A DNA stretch of 64,000 nucleotides. It comes from Limimonas halophila. Lineage in GTDB: Bacteria > Pseudomonadota > Alphaproteobacteria > Kiloniellales > Rhodovibrionaceae. This document shows positions 16,207-24,884 of the stretch, piece after piece. Below the pieces are notes generated by a model. The model had not been told where the DNA came from and searched no databases. It saw nothing but the letters and a program-made list of their open reading frames with translations. Every line of letters begins with the position of its first letter. Position 1 is the first letter of the stretch. Both the position numbers and the translations under genes were made by a program. Where the stretch lies: the NCBI RefSeq assembly GCF_900100655.1, contig NZ_FNCE01000003.1:83501-147500 (forward strand), in the 5' to 3' direction.

Positions 16207-17051
16207 TCCCGCCGCACCTCATCGCCCCCGCTGTCCGCGACGCGCTGGCCGAGGACCTGGGCCACGGCGGCGACCTGACCTCGCAGGCCGTGGTGCCGGC
16301 GGGCACGCGCGTCACAGCCACCGTCGCGGCGCGCGCGCCGGGCACGCTGTGCGGCGTGCCGCTGGCGGCAGAGAGCTTCCGGGCGACCGATCCCGGCGCG
16401 CAGATCACGGTCCACCGCGACGACGGCGACAGAGTCGGGGCGGGCGACGCGATCCTGACGGTCGCGGGGGATGCGCGTGCCGTGCTGGCGGCCGAGCGCA
16501 CGGCGCTGAACTTTCTCGGCCACCTCTCGGGCATCGCCACCGCGACGGCGGAACTGGTGGCCCGAGTCGCGCCCCACGGCACGCGCATCGCCGAGACGCG
16601 CAAGACGACGCCGGGCCTGCGCGGGCTGGAAAAGGCGGCCGTGCGCGCGGGCGGCGGGCACAACCACCGCTTCGGCCTCGACGATGCGGTGATGATCAAG
16701 GACAACCACCGCGCTCTCGCGGACCCGGCCGAGGGCCTGGCGGCCCTGGTGGACCGCGCACGCCGGCGTGTCGGCCACACCGTCACGATCACGGTCGAGG
16801 TGGACACGCTCACCGAGCTGGACCGCGTGCTGCCCGCGCGCCCCGACATCGTGCTGCTGGACAACATGGCCCCGGCGACGCTGGCCGAGGCCGTGCGCCG
16901 CGTGGCCGGGTGCGCGCTGACCGAAGCCTCCGGCGGCATCACGCGCGACACGGCCGCCGCAGTCGCCGCGACGGGCGTGGACGTTATCTCCGTCGGCTGG
17001 CTCACCCACAGCGCCCCGGCGCTGGACGTGGGGTTGGACGTCACGACGTGA
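16203..17051 (+). CDS. nadC: nicotinate-nucleotide pyrophosphorylase (carboxylating) NadC
   Basis: This 282-residue enzyme converts quinolinate and PRPP to nicotinate mononucleotide. Recognised motifs include EDLGHGGDLTS, AERTALNFLGHLSGIAT, ETRKTTPGLR, GGGHNHRFGL with DDAVMIKDNH, and LLDNM near the C-terminus. The ATG at 16203 overlaps the nadB stop; an ATG at 16194 would add three residues. It is the last gene of the nad operon and ends two bases before the convergent mocR stop, so no obvious terminator separates them. Confidence 0.94.
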   Translation: MIPPHLIAPAVRDALAEDLGHGGDLTSQAVVPAGTRVTATVAARAPGTLCGVPLAAESFRATDPGAQITVHRDDGDRVGAGDAILTVAGDARAVLAAERTALNFLGHLSGIATATAELVARVAPHGTRIAETRKTTPGLRGLEKAAVRAGGGHNHRFGLDDAVMIKDNHRALADPAEGLAALVDRARRRVGHTVTITVEVDTLTELDRVLPARPDIVLLDNMAPATLAEAVRRVAGCALTEASGGITRDTAAAVAATGVDVISVGWLTHSAPALDVGLDVTT

Positions 17052-17052
17052 T

Positions 17053-18468
17053 CTACACGACAGGCCCCACGCTGGCCGGCGGGGTGGCGAGCAGCTCGGC
17101 CAGGGTGTCGAGTGCGCGCACGAGGGCGTCCTCGTGTTCCGGCGCGCACAGGCACAGCCGCACGGCGCGCGGGTCGTCGCCCACGGCGAAGGCGTCGCCC
17201 GGCGACACCACCACGCCCCGCGCCTCCGCCTGCTGCGCGAACGCGGCCGTGGACCAGGCGGCGGGCAGCTTCAGCCACGCGTGGAAGGAGTGTGGATGGG
17301 TCGATAGCGCGTCCGCCGGCAGCCGCGCGCGGGCCAGGTCCTGCCGCCGGGCCGCGGCGTCGCGCTGCGCCCGGGCCGCGTTCCCGGCGATGTCGGTGTC
17401 CAGCGCCACGCGCGCCCATTCCAGGGTCAGCGTCGAGGTCATCAGCAGCGAGGCGCGCAGGGCCGCGATCAAGCGCGCGTGCAGCGCGTCCGGCGGCACC
17501 ACGTAGCCCACGCGCACGCCGGGCGAGACGGCCTTGGACAGCCCCGTCAGGTGCACCACGCGCTCGCGGTCCATGGCAGCGAGGTGGGCGGGTGCCTCGG
17601 GGTCGAGGAAGGCGTAGATGGCGTCCTCGATCACCGTCAGATCGTGGTCGCGGGCGACGGCGAGGATGTCGCGGCGGCGCCGTTCGCCCATCGTGGCGTT
17701 CGTGGGGTTGTGCAGCGTCGGCATCGTGAAGACCACGCGCGCCCCGCTGCGCCGCGCCGCCTCGGCAAGCGCGTCGGGGCACAGGCCGTCGCCGTCCATC
17801 GCCACCGGCACCGGCCGCAGGCCGAGCGCGTGGGCGGCGGCGCGAACGCCGGGGTAGGTCAGGGCTTCAACCAGCACCGCGTCGCCGGGCGTGCACAGCG
17901 CGTTGAGCGCCAGCGTCAGGCCCGGTTGCGTGCCGGGCACGGCCACGACCCGCTCCGCATCCACGGGCAGGCCGGTGGCGGCCAGCCACGCCGCGCCGGC
18001 CTCGCGGTGTTCGGCACGCCCGGCGGCGGGCTGGTAGCCGCCCAACTCCGCCCAGCGCTCGGGGCCGGGCAGGGCGGCGGCCGTCTGCGCCAGCGCGTCC
18101 GCCACCAGCCCCGGCACGGGCAGGTTGGTGCTGAGGTCCACCGTCGCCGCGCCGCCGGGATCGGGCGCGTCGCTGCGCGAGGCGCGCAGGCGGGCGGTGA
18201 AGGCCGTTTCCTTCGGGCTCGGCGGCTCGGTGGCGGCGCACACGAAGGTGCCGCGCCCGACCGTGGCCTCGACCAGCCCCCGGCGCTCGGCTTCGGTGTA
18301 GGCGCGCGTCACCGTGCCCACGGTGACACCCAGCGCCTCCGCGAGATGGCGGTGCGTGGGCAGGCGCGTGCCCGGCTGCAGCTCGCCGCCGGCGACGGCG
18401 TCGGCGAGGGCGTCCGCGATGGCGCGGTAGCGCGGCCCGGTGCGGCCGTTCAGATCAGGCTGCCACAT
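17053..18468 (-). CDS. MocR-type (GntR/aminotransferase) PLP-dependent regulator
   Basis: This 471-residue protein has a GntR winged helix at the N-terminus (about 10-75: AIADALADAVAGGELQPGTR, TVGTVTRAYTEAERRG) fused to a fold-type I aminotransferase domain. The PLP lysine is in TGLSKAVSPGVRVGY, so cofactor binding should be intact. MocR proteins sense PLP or an amino compound and control nearby genes, often divergent ones. The ATG at 18468 starts MWQPDLNG. The divergent neighbour encodes a DUF1127 protein, and the region between has nested palindromes. The effector and target are not known. Confidence 0.85.
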   Translation of the reverse strand: MWQPDLNGRTGPRYRAIADALADAVAGGELQPGTRLPTHRHLAEALGVTVGTVTRAYTEAERRGLVEATVGRGTFVCAATEPPSPKETAFTARLRASRSDAPDPGGAATVDLSTNLPVPGLVADALAQTAAALPGPERWAELGGYQPAAGRAEHREAGAAWLAATGLPVDAERVVAVPGTQPGLTLALNALCTPGDAVLVEALTYPGVRAAAHALGLRPVPVAMDGDGLCPDALAEAARRSGARVVFTMPTLHNPTNATMGERRRRDILAVARDHDLTVIEDAIYAFLDPEAPAHLAAMDRERVVHLTGLSKAVSPGVRVGYVVPPDALHARLIAALRASLLMTSTLTLEWARVALDTDIAGNAARAQRDAAARRQDLARARLPADALSTHPHSFHAWLKLPAAWSTAAFAQQAEARGVVVSPGDAFAVGDDPRAVRLCLCAPEHEDALVRALDTLAELLATPPASVGPVV

Positions 18469-18509
18469 TGTACCCCGACAAAACTTCTGTTGATGCCGAT
18501 TGTTTCTCT

Positions 18510-18567
18510 CTTGTATCGCCATAAAAGGGACAATACAAGAGGCGGAGCGTTATTGTATGGGTACAAT
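18510..18567. promoter_or_regulatory. nested palindromes between mocR and the DUF1127 gene
   Basis: Two symmetric sites share the TTGTA/TACAA core: CTTGTAT (18510-18516) with ATACAAG (18533-18539), and ATTGTA-TGGG-TACAAT (18552-18567). The second one contains the ATG of the DUF1127 gene, so a bound protein would cover its start codon. The MocR protein is the obvious candidate; this is inference. Confidence 0.5.
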
Positions 18568-18811
18568 CAAGGCGCAGCGCGGAACGGTGCGTCGGCTGCT
18601 GGCTGCACCGTCCCCCGTAGCCCCGGTGCGCGGAATTGGCCGGGCATTGAACCACGTGCCCGGGATGCTGGTGCGAACGCTTCGACAGTGGCGGCGGCGG
18701 GCGCGTGGCCGGGCGGAGCTGGCCGGGCTGGACGCCCGCGCCCGCGCGGATCTGGGCGTGCGCTGGGAGGACGCGCGGGCCGAAAGCCGCAAGCCGGGCT
18801 GGCGGGCGTGA
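18557..18811 (+). CDS. DUF1127 domain small basic protein
   Basis: This 84-residue arginine-rich protein ends in a DUF1127 (YjiS-like) domain: LRQWRRRARGRAELAGLDAR, ARADLGVRWEDA and a final ARAESRKPGWRA. In alphaproteobacteria short DUF1127 proteins have been linked to RNA turnover and to phosphate or carbon stress; the role here is not shown. GGCGGAG lies about 9 bases before the ATG at 18557. A later ATG at 18665 would leave only the domain. The start codon is inside a palindrome, which hints at tight control by the divergent MocR regulator. Confidence 0.7.
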   Translation: MGTIKAQRGTVRRLLAAPSPVAPVRGIGRALNHVPGMLVRTLRQWRRRARGRAELAGLDARARADLGVRWEDARAESRKPGWRA

Positions 18812-18851
18812 GCGCGGGGCGGCTGCCTGCCGCCCAACGGGCCAACGAAAA

Positions 18852-18880
18852 GAAGCCCGGTGCGCGGGGCACCGGGCTTC
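18852..18880 (-). terminator. bidirectional hairpin terminator, strongest for the liv operon
   Basis: A perfect 12-bp stem (GAAGCCCGGTGC with GCACCGGGCTTC) has a 5-base loop. On the minus strand it is followed by TTTTCGTT, so it fits the end of the liv operon, whose last stop is at 18906. It also follows the DUF1127 gene on the plus strand. Confidence 0.8.
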
Positions 18881-18905
18881 GGAAGGTGTCGATTTTGCGC
18901 TGACG

Positions 18906-20168
18906 TCACCCGGCCCGGAAATCCGCCTCGCGGTGGTCCGCCGTGGCGCGCTTGGGGCTGTCGCCGGTGCCGTTGGTCCCGAGCAGGTAGCGCGAGACGA
19001 TCTTGTTTTCCTTGATGATTCCTTGCGGGCGGAAGAGCACCACGACCGCCAGCAGGATCGCCACCAGCATCCAGCGGATGTAGGAGCTGCGCTCCGCCAA
19101 GGGCTGCGAGACCTCCGCCAGCACGGGCTCCAGGCCCGCGGCGATGAAGGCGGTGCCGGCCCAGACGCCCCAGATGACGAAGGCGCCCAGCAGCGCGCCC
19201 TTGTTGTTGCCGCTGCCGCCCAGCATCAGCATCACCCAGATCAGGAAGGTGGCGAAGAGATGCCGGAAGTGGGTGTAGTCGATCGTCACCATGTAGTGGG
19301 CGTAGAGCGCGCCCGCGACGCCCATGATGACCGCGCCCGCGACGAAGGCCTGCACGCGGTAGTTCGTCACCGCCTTGCCGTTCATCCCGGCGCTGGCTTC
19401 CTCGTCGCGGATGGAGCGCAGCACGCGGCCCCAGGGCGAGCGTGTCGCCGCCTCCAGCACCAGATAGACGAGCGCCAGGAAGATCACCAGCACGATCAGG
19501 TAGATGAAGCTGTAGTGCCGGGGCTCCAGCGGGCCCAGGAAGGCGACCAGGAACTCCGGCATCCAGGCGCAGCCGCCCTCGCCCACGGCGCACTTCAGCG
19601 GCTGGGGAATGCCGCGCAGCGGCTGCGGGCCGTTCGCCAGCCAGCGCTCGTTCTGGAAGATGCGCCGGATGATCTCGGCGATGCCGATCGTGGCGATGGC
19701 CAGGAAGTCCATGCGCAGGCGCAGCACCGGCGGCGCGATGATGAGCGCCACGATGCCGGCCACGCCGCCGGCGGCGACGACGCCCACCAGGAAGGGCATC
19801 TCCAGCCCGAAGGCCTGCTGGCTGTACTGCGCCAGCGTGCCCGTGGGGGCCGAGGTGGTCACCAGCGCCGTGGTGAAGGCGCCCACGGCGAAGAAGCCGG
19901 CGATGCCGAAGTTCAGGTGGCCGGTGTAGCCCCACTGCACGTTCAGCCCCAGCGTCAGCACGGCGTAGATGCTGGCCATGCTCAGGAAGCTGACGACGTA
20001 GGACAGGTTGCCCGCGCCCATCAGACTGGCGATCAGCAGCCCCAGGGCGATGCCGGCCACCGCCGCGCCGGGCACGCGCGCGTACCAGCGCCCCGGCACC
20101 AGCCACAGCGCCAGCACGAAGATCGGGATCGCGAGCAGGATACCTTTGACGAATGCTGCCTCGGTCAT
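18906..20168 (-). CDS. livM: branched-chain amino acid ABC transporter permease LivM
   Basis: This 420-residue inner-membrane permease has roughly ten membrane segments and the LivM signatures LNVQWGYTGHLNFGIAGFFA and a C-terminal RPQGII, plus the cytoplasmic loop SPWGRVLRSIRDEEASAGMN that contacts the ATPases. It pairs with LivH to form the channel. The N-terminus has extra segments compared with the shortest members. It is the last gene of livG-livF-livH-livM, six bases after livH. Substrates could be branched-chain amino acids or related amides; the family alone does not decide. Confidence 0.9.
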   Translation of the reverse strand: MTEAAFVKGILLAIPIFVLALWLVPGRWYARVPGAAVAGIALGLLIASLMGAGNLSYVVSFLSMASIYAVLTLGLNVQWGYTGHLNFGIAGFFAVGAFTTALVTTSAPTGTLAQYSQQAFGLEMPFLVGVVAAGGVAGIVALIIAPPVLRLRMDFLAIATIGIAEIIRRIFQNERWLANGPQPLRGIPQPLKCAVGEGGCAWMPEFLVAFLGPLEPRHYSFIYLIVLVIFLALVYLVLEAATRSPWGRVLRSIRDEEASAGMNGKAVTNYRVQAFVAGAVIMGVAGALYAHYMVTIDYTHFRHLFATFLIWVMLMLGGSGNNKGALLGAFVIWGVWAGTAFIAAGLEPVLAEVSQPLAERSSYIRWMLVAILLAVVVLFRPQGIIKENKIVSRYLLGTNGTGDSPKRATADHREADFRAG

Positions 20169-20174
20169 GACGGC

Positions 20175-21224
20175 TCACTCCCCCGGCGCGCCAAGCAGGC
20201 CCTGGGGCCGGATGACGATGGTGATGATCAGCAGCACGAAGGCCACGGCGGGGCCGTAGGCCGGGCTGATGAGCGAGGTGGAGAGCTGCGTGGCCACCCC
20301 GATGATGAGCGCGCCCACGAGTGCGCCGCGCGGGTTGCCGATCGAGCCCATGATCACGGCGGCGAACATCGGCAGCAGCAGCCAGAAGCCCATCTCCGGG
20401 CGCAGCTGCGAGGACAGGCCGTACATCGCCCCGCCGGCCGTGGCGAGCGCGCCGGCCATCATCCAGGTTGAGGCGATCACGCGCTCGGTGTTGATGCCGC
20501 GGACGCGGGCCAGCTCGGGGTTGTTGGCCGTGGCCCGCATGGCCTTGCCCATCTTGGTGTATTCCAGCAGCAGGTAGACGGCCGCCACCAGCACGGCCGC
20601 GAGCAGCAGGATGAAGAGCTGGTCCGCCTGCACGCGGATGCCCAGCGGCAGGTCCAGCGCCGGCGCGGACCTGCCGGGGTAGTAGAAGCGGAAGTCGCCG
20701 CTCCAGATCATGTAGATGATGGAGCGCAGGAAGAACGCCATCGCCAGCGACGCCATGGCGAAGAGCACCAGCGAGGCGTTGCTCGTGCGCAGGGGCCGGT
20801 ACATCACGCGGTCGATGGCCAGGCAGACAACGCCCACGATGGGGGCGCCGACGAGGATGCCCAGCACGAACTCCCAGCCGAAGGAGAACGGGCCGATGCG
20901 CGCGGTATTGGGCAGCAGGTCCACCACCGCGAAGGCCAGATAGGCGCCCAGCGACACCAGCGCGCCGTGTGAGAAGTTGGGAAACTTGAGCACGCCGTAG
21001 GTCAGCGTCAGCCCGATGCTGCCGAGTCCGATCACGCCCCCCAGCATGATCCCCCAGGCGATGAGCGAGATGATGCGTCCCGAGGACACGCCGCTGGCCA
21101 GCGAGATCACGATCCAGATGGCGAAGAGCGCGATCAGCGTGCCCCACAGCATCTTCCTGGTCTGCACGGCGGCGCGGATGCGCTCGCTCAAGCGGATGTC
21201 GGCCTGGTCCTGTGCGACGGCCAT
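20175..21224 (-). CDS. livH: branched-chain amino acid ABC transporter permease LivH
   Basis: This 349-residue permease has about eight membrane segments. Family motifs are GLTLTYGVLKFPNFSHGALV near the N-terminal third and the coupling loop TKMGKAMRATANNPELARVR with GIN directly after. The C-terminus ends RPQGLLGAPGE, close to the LivM ending. About 30 extra N-terminal residues precede the first membrane segment. It forms the membrane part with LivM and is energised by LivG and LivF. Confidence 0.9.
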   Translation of the reverse strand: MAVAQDQADIRLSERIRAAVQTRKMLWGTLIALFAIWIVISLASGVSSGRIISLIAWGIMLGGVIGLGSIGLTLTYGVLKFPNFSHGALVSLGAYLAFAVVDLLPNTARIGPFSFGWEFVLGILVGAPIVGVVCLAIDRVMYRPLRTSNASLVLFAMASLAMAFFLRSIIYMIWSGDFRFYYPGRSAPALDLPLGIRVQADQLFILLLAAVLVAAVYLLLEYTKMGKAMRATANNPELARVRGINTERVIASTWMMAGALATAGGAMYGLSSQLRPEMGFWLLLPMFAAVIMGSIGNPRGALVGALIIGVATQLSTSLISPAYGPAVAFVLLIITIVIRPQGLLGAPGE

Positions 21225-21278
21225 GCCGTGACTCCCTGTTCGAAGGTCTTGTCCGTGCGATCCGGTGCCGTGGCGCGA

Positions 21279-21986
21279 TCAGCCGCCCAGGTAGAGGCGC
21301 GCCACGTCCGGGTCGTTGAGCAGCTCCTGGCCGGTGCCTTCCACGCGGTTTTCGCCGCTGGCGAGCACGTAGCCCCGGTGCGCCATCTGCAGCGACTGCT
21401 TGGCGTTCTGCTCCACCATCATGATCGCCAGCCCGGTGCGGTTGATGGTGCGGATGCGGTCGAAGATGTGCTCCACCATCTTGGGCGCGAGCCCGGCGGA
21501 CGGCTCGTCGAGCAGCAGCAGCGACGGGTCGAGCATGAGCGCGCTGCCCATGGCGACCATCTGGCGCTCGCCGCCCGACATCTTGCCCGCCCGCTGGCGC
21601 CGGCGCTCGGCGAGGCGCGGGAAGAGCTCGAAGACGGTGTCCTTGCGCTCCTGCAGGCTGGCGCCGGTCAGCGTGTAGGCGCCGATCTCCAGGTTTTCCT
21701 CGACCGTCAGCCAGGTGAAGACGTTGTCCACCTGCGGCACGTAGCACATGCCCGTGCGCACGATCTCGTAGGGCTCGAAGCGGGAGATGTCCTGGCCGTT
21801 GAAGCTGATCGTGCCGCGCCAGGGGTGCAGCAGGCCGAAGACGGCTTTCATCAGGGTCGACTTGCCGGCCCCGTTGGGGCCGATGATGGAGACGATCTCG
21901 GCGTTGCCGATCTCCATGGAGACGTTGGAGAGGATTTCGGCGTCGCCGTAGCCGCAGGTGATCCCGTCAACCTTCAGCAGCGGCAT
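21279..21986 (-). CDS. livF: branched-chain amino acid ABC transporter ATP-binding protein LivF
   Basis: This 235-residue ATPase has Walker A GPNGAGKS (36-43), signature MSGGERQMVAMGSALM, Walker B SLLLLDEPSAGLAP and the switch His region MMVEQNAKQS typical of LivF. The start overlaps the end of livG by 20 bases, so the two are coupled. Together they power the LivHM permease. A 54-base gap separates it from livH. Confidence 0.93.
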   Translation of the reverse strand: MPLLKVDGITCGYGDAEILSNVSMEIGNAEIVSIIGPNGAGKSTLMKAVFGLLHPWRGTISFNGQDISRFEPYEIVRTGMCYVPQVDNVFTWLTVEENLEIGAYTLTGASLQERKDTVFELFPRLAERRRQRAGKMSGGERQMVAMGSALMLDPSLLLLDEPSAGLAPKMVEHIFDRIRTINRTGLAIMMVEQNAKQSLQMAHRGYVLASGENRVEGTGQELLNDPDVARLYLGG

Positions 21987-22779
21987 ACTGGCCCCCCAGG
22001 TAGGCTTCCAGCACGCGCGGGTCGTTGCGCACGACCTCCGGCGGGCCCTCCATGAGCTTGGCCCCCTCGCTCATCACGATGACCGGGTCGCACAGGTTCA
22101 TCACCAGGTCCATGTCGTGCTCGATGAGCAGGAAGGTGATGCCGCGCTCGCGCTGCATGTAGCTGATGTTGTCGGTGATGCGCTGCATCAGGGTGCGGTT
22201 CACGCCCGCGCCCGGCTCGTCCAGCAGCACCATCGCCGGCTCGGCCATGAGGATGCGGCCCAGCTCCAGCAGCTTCTTCTGGCCGCCGGACAGCTTGCCG
22301 GCGTATTCGTCCTTGATGTGGGTGAGGTTGAGGAACTCCAGCACCTCCAGCGCCTGCTGGCGGATGCGGGCTTCCTCCGTGCGCACCTTGCCCGGCCGGA
22401 AGATCGCGGCGAGCACGAACTCCCCGCTCTGGTGCGGGGGCACGAGCATGAGGTTTTCCAGCACCGTCATGCTGGGGTGCTCGCGCGGGATTTGGAAGGT
22501 GCGGCACAGTCCCTTCAGGAAGATCTTGTGCGCGGGCAGGTTGGTGATGTCGTCGCCGCGGAAGCGCACGCGTCCGCTGTCGGGCGGGATATAGCCCGTG
22601 ATGATGTTGAACAGCGTGGTCTTCCCGGCGCCGTTGGGCCCGATGAGCCCGGTGATCGTGTTCGGGGCGACCGACAGGCTGGCGTGGTCGATGGCCCGCA
22701 GGCCCCCGAAACTCTTCACCAGGTCGTCGACTTCCAGCATGGGCGGGCTCGTCCCCTCGGACGCGGCGTGTTCGGCCAC
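21967..22779 (-). CDS. livG: branched-chain amino acid ABC transporter ATP-binding protein LivG
   Basis: This 270-residue ATPase has Walker A GPNGAGKT (47-54), the LivG-type insert around CRTFQIPREHPSM, signature LSGGQKKLLELGR and Walker B AMVLLDEPGAGVN, then the His switch LIEHDMDLV. It is the first gene of the liv operon as seen here. The usual periplasmic binding protein gene is not adjacent: upstream is a plus-strand small protein gene. The promoter should lie in 22780-22930. Confidence 0.93.
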   Translation of the reverse strand: MAEHAASEGTSPPMLEVDDLVKSFGGLRAIDHASLSVAPNTITGLIGPNGAGKTTLFNIITGYIPPDSGRVRFRGDDITNLPAHKIFLKGLCRTFQIPREHPSMTVLENLMLVPPHQSGEFVLAAIFRPGKVRTEEARIRQQALEVLEFLNLTHIKDEYAGKLSGGQKKLLELGRILMAEPAMVLLDEPGAGVNRTLMQRITDNISYMQRERGITFLLIEHDMDLVMNLCDPVIVMSEGAKLMEGPPEVVRNDPRVLEAYLGGQYAAAEG

Positions 22780-22947
22780 GGCGCTCCCCTTCTTTCACGT
22801 TGTTGCTGCGCTTGGATCGACCGTGTGAGTCCGACCGGACCCCTTCGCGTGCAGGTTAGGCTACGTTAACGGAAGCCCCAACCGAGCCCAACCCCCTCGA
22901 TAATCCCCTGGGGAGCTTGCGTCTTTTCCGTTGTGTCAGGCAAACTG

Positions 22948-23244
22948 ATGACGGCTTTGGAGTCCGGAGCGATCATGCGCCTTCCCGGCAGTCTCGGGCA
23001 GAACGAGCAGGTCAACACCGTCCTGCGTCAGCTGCAGAATCTGGTCCAGCGGCCACAGATTCCGGATCAGAGCGTGCCGGAGACACGGCCCAACCGCCAG
23101 GTCGGCGGCGGGCAGCCGGACGCCGGGACGCCGGATCCGGCTACGCAGCAGGAGCGCCCGTTCGATCCCGCCGAGCGCGCCGCCCGCGCCGCCGAAGCCG
23201 GGCGCATCCTCCCGCGCGGCAGCTTCGTGGATCTGGTGGTCTAG
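22948..23244 (+). CDS. small protein of unknown function
   Basis: I do not recognise this 98-residue protein. The N-terminal half looks helical (NEQVNTVLRQLQNLVQRPQ). The middle is Pro/Gly/Gln-rich and likely disordered. The C-terminus (FDPAERAARAAEAGRILPRG, then SFVDLVV) reads like a short conserved ending. No signal peptide is seen. The ATG at 22948 has AGG 8 bases upstream; a GTG at 22933 and an ATG at 22975 are alternatives. It is divergent from livG and followed by a weak CCGGT/ACCGG hairpin with TTTT. Confidence 0.55.
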   Translation: MTALESGAIMRLPGSLGQNEQVNTVLRQLQNLVQRPQIPDQSVPETRPNRQVGGGQPDAGTPDPATQQERPFDPAERAARAAEAGRILPRGSFVDLVV

Positions 23245-23257
23245 CCGGTTCTTTTCG

Positions 23258-23287
23258 TTGACCGGTTTTGTGTAGCGGCATTAATAT
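23258..23287 (+). promoter_or_regulatory. sigma-70-like promoter for the PAS protein gene
   Basis: TTGACC (23258-23263) and TAATAT (23282-23287) are 18 bases apart in an AT-rich pocket upstream of the PAS gene. The -35 box overlaps the right arm of the short hairpin that ends the previous gene. Transcription has not been shown. Confidence 0.4.
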
Positions 23288-23370
23288 AAAATTTAACGTG
23301 AATGCGGGCGCAGCATCGGTCGCCCGCCGTCGTTGGCGGCAACGGCCCTGCCGGGGGAGGGCAGAGCCCA

Positions 23371-23979
23371 ATGTTTGCGAGGAAACCGGAACCGGACCGC
23401 GTGCTGTCCGCGCCGGCCGAGACGCGGCTGAGCGCAACCCAAACGACTCCGAGAGACATCCCCGAGGCGCGCTTGTCCGAATTTTACCGCTACTGGCACG
23501 CCCGGCGCTGTGGGACCGGCGAATGGCCGCGTCGCCGCGATCTCGACCCGGCTGACATTCCGGCCCTGCTGCCCAACCTCATGCTGGTCGAGGTGCACGG
23601 CGAGCGGTACCGCTACCGCCTCGTCGGGACGGCCGTTACCGACGCGCTCGGCATGGACCCCACCGGCCGCTTCATGGACGATCTGCCGGCGGGCACGCCG
23701 TTCACCGGGCTGATGACGCGGATCCACGACGCCGTGCGGCAAGCCGAGGGGCCGGTTTGCGCGCACTCGCGGCACGTGACGCCGTATGGAACGCTGCGGT
23801 CGTGTGGGCGGGTGCTCTGCCCGCTGGCGGACGAAGATGGCGGGCTGGCGATGATCGCGACCTGCGCCGTCGTGATCGCCAACGCCGACGCACCGACGGT
23901 CGTCGACGGGGGCGGCGAGGTCGTTCTCGACGGCGTGTTCCCGATCGTGCCGGACACGGAAGCCGTCCCGGCGGCATAA
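23371..23979 (+). CDS. PAS_5 domain protein
   Basis: This 202-residue protein carries one PAS_5-type domain (about 30-170). Recognisable pieces are [26 protein letters not shown] and [17 protein letters not shown] with GRFMDDL after it. Proteins of this family in alphaproteobacteria are mostly single-domain and uncharacterised, and some are cell-cycle or stress linked. No output domain is present, so it must act through a partner if it signals. The ATG at 23371 follows GGGGGAGGGCAGAGCCCA; an upstream start at 23302 would add a basic, low-complexity stretch. Confidence 0.75.
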   Translation: MFARKPEPDRVLSAPAETRLSATQTTPRDIPEARLSEFYRYWHARRCGTGEWPRRRDLDPADIPALLPNLMLVEVHGERYRYRLVGTAVTDALGMDPTGRFMDDLPAGTPFTGLMTRIHDAVRQAEGPVCAHSRHVTPYGTLRSCGRVLCPLADEDGGLAMIATCAVVIANADAPTVVDGGGEVVLDGVFPIVPDTEAVPAA

Positions 23980-24052
23980 ACGCGCCCGCGCGCCCAACAG
24001 CGGCCCGCCGCCGCCTTGTCGCGGGCCTCGGTGCCGCCCACACTCCCGCACC

Positions 24053-24589
24053 ATGAGCGATCCCGAGCGCCCCGCCCGAACCGGCTTCGTCCGCCGCATT
24101 CCCGAGGGTGACGACCGTCACCGCCTGGTCTGCGGCGACTGCGGCTTCATCCACTACGAGAACCCCAAGATCGTCGTCGGCGCCGTGTGCTATGCGCCCG
24201 ACGAGCGCATCCTGCTGTGCCGGCGCAACATCGAGCCGCGGCTGGGCACCTGGACGATGCCCGCCGGCTACATGGAGCTGGGGGAGGCCGCGGAAACGGG
24301 CGCGGCGCGCGAGGCCTGGGAAGAGGCCGGCGCGGACATCGCCATCGAAAGCCTGCTGGGGGTGTATTCCATTCCCCACATCGGGCAGGTGCACCTGATT
24401 TACCGGGCGCGTTTGTTGAATCCGGAGACGATCGAAGCGGGGCCGGAATCGGCGGAGCTTATCCTGGTGCCCTGGGGCGATATCCCCTGGGCCGAGCTGT
24501 CCTTCCCCTCGGTGCGCTGGGCGTTGACGCACTTCCGCGACACCTATCACCAACACGCCTTCCCGCCGCGCGAAAACCCGGAAATCTGA
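24053..24589 (+). CDS. Nudix hydrolase with N-terminal zinc ribbon
   Basis: This 178-residue protein has a short Zn-ribbon-like start (about 25-40: [16 protein letters not shown]) followed by a Nudix domain. The Nudix box is complete: [20 protein letters not shown] with AG after it. It should hydrolyse a nucleoside diphosphate derivative; NADH-pyrophosphatase-like or ADP-ribose-like substrates are typical of this layout, but the substrate cannot be read from the sequence. It stands alone and is followed by an inverted copy of the dispersed element seen at 3108-3200. Confidence 0.85.
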   Translation: MSDPERPARTGFVRRIPEGDDRHRLVCGDCGFIHYENPKIVVGAVCYAPDERILLCRRNIEPRLGTWTMPAGYMELGEAAETGAAREAWEEAGADIAIESLLGVYSIPHIGQVHLIYRARLLNPETIEAGPESAELILVPWGDIPWAELSFPSVRWALTHFRDTYHQHAFPPRENPEI

Positions 24590-24707
24590 AGGCCGGAGCG
24601 GACGCCTTTTCAGAAATCAGACGTGGATGGCCGTTACCATCGGACGCCGATCCGGTGGTCCACGTACCTGAACATGAATAATACCGCCGAGTTGATGAAA
24701 TCATCGA

Positions 24708-24799
24708 CCCCAACCCCCACTGTCATCTCTCCCTTCCCCTAGCAGGGGAAGGGGGAGACGGGTTTGGGGCGACAGCCCAAAACCCAGAGGGGGATGGGG
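24708..24799 (-). repeat. dispersed palindromic element, copy B (inverted)
   Basis: The reverse complement matches copy A at 3108-3200: CCCCATCCCCCTCTGG, CTGTCGCCCCAAACCCGTCT, then the CTCCCCCTTCCCC/GGGGAAGGG hairpin and a GGGGTTGGGG end. It fills the space between the Nudix hydrolase gene and the folD stop. Nothing else is seen in 24590-24884. Confidence 0.75.
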
Positions 24800-24884
24800 C
24801 TATGCTCTCGCAGCTTATGACTTGATTGGCTCGATGGTATAAGTGTCCGCTCCGGGCGCAACTGATTTCATTGCCTCGCTGGTA

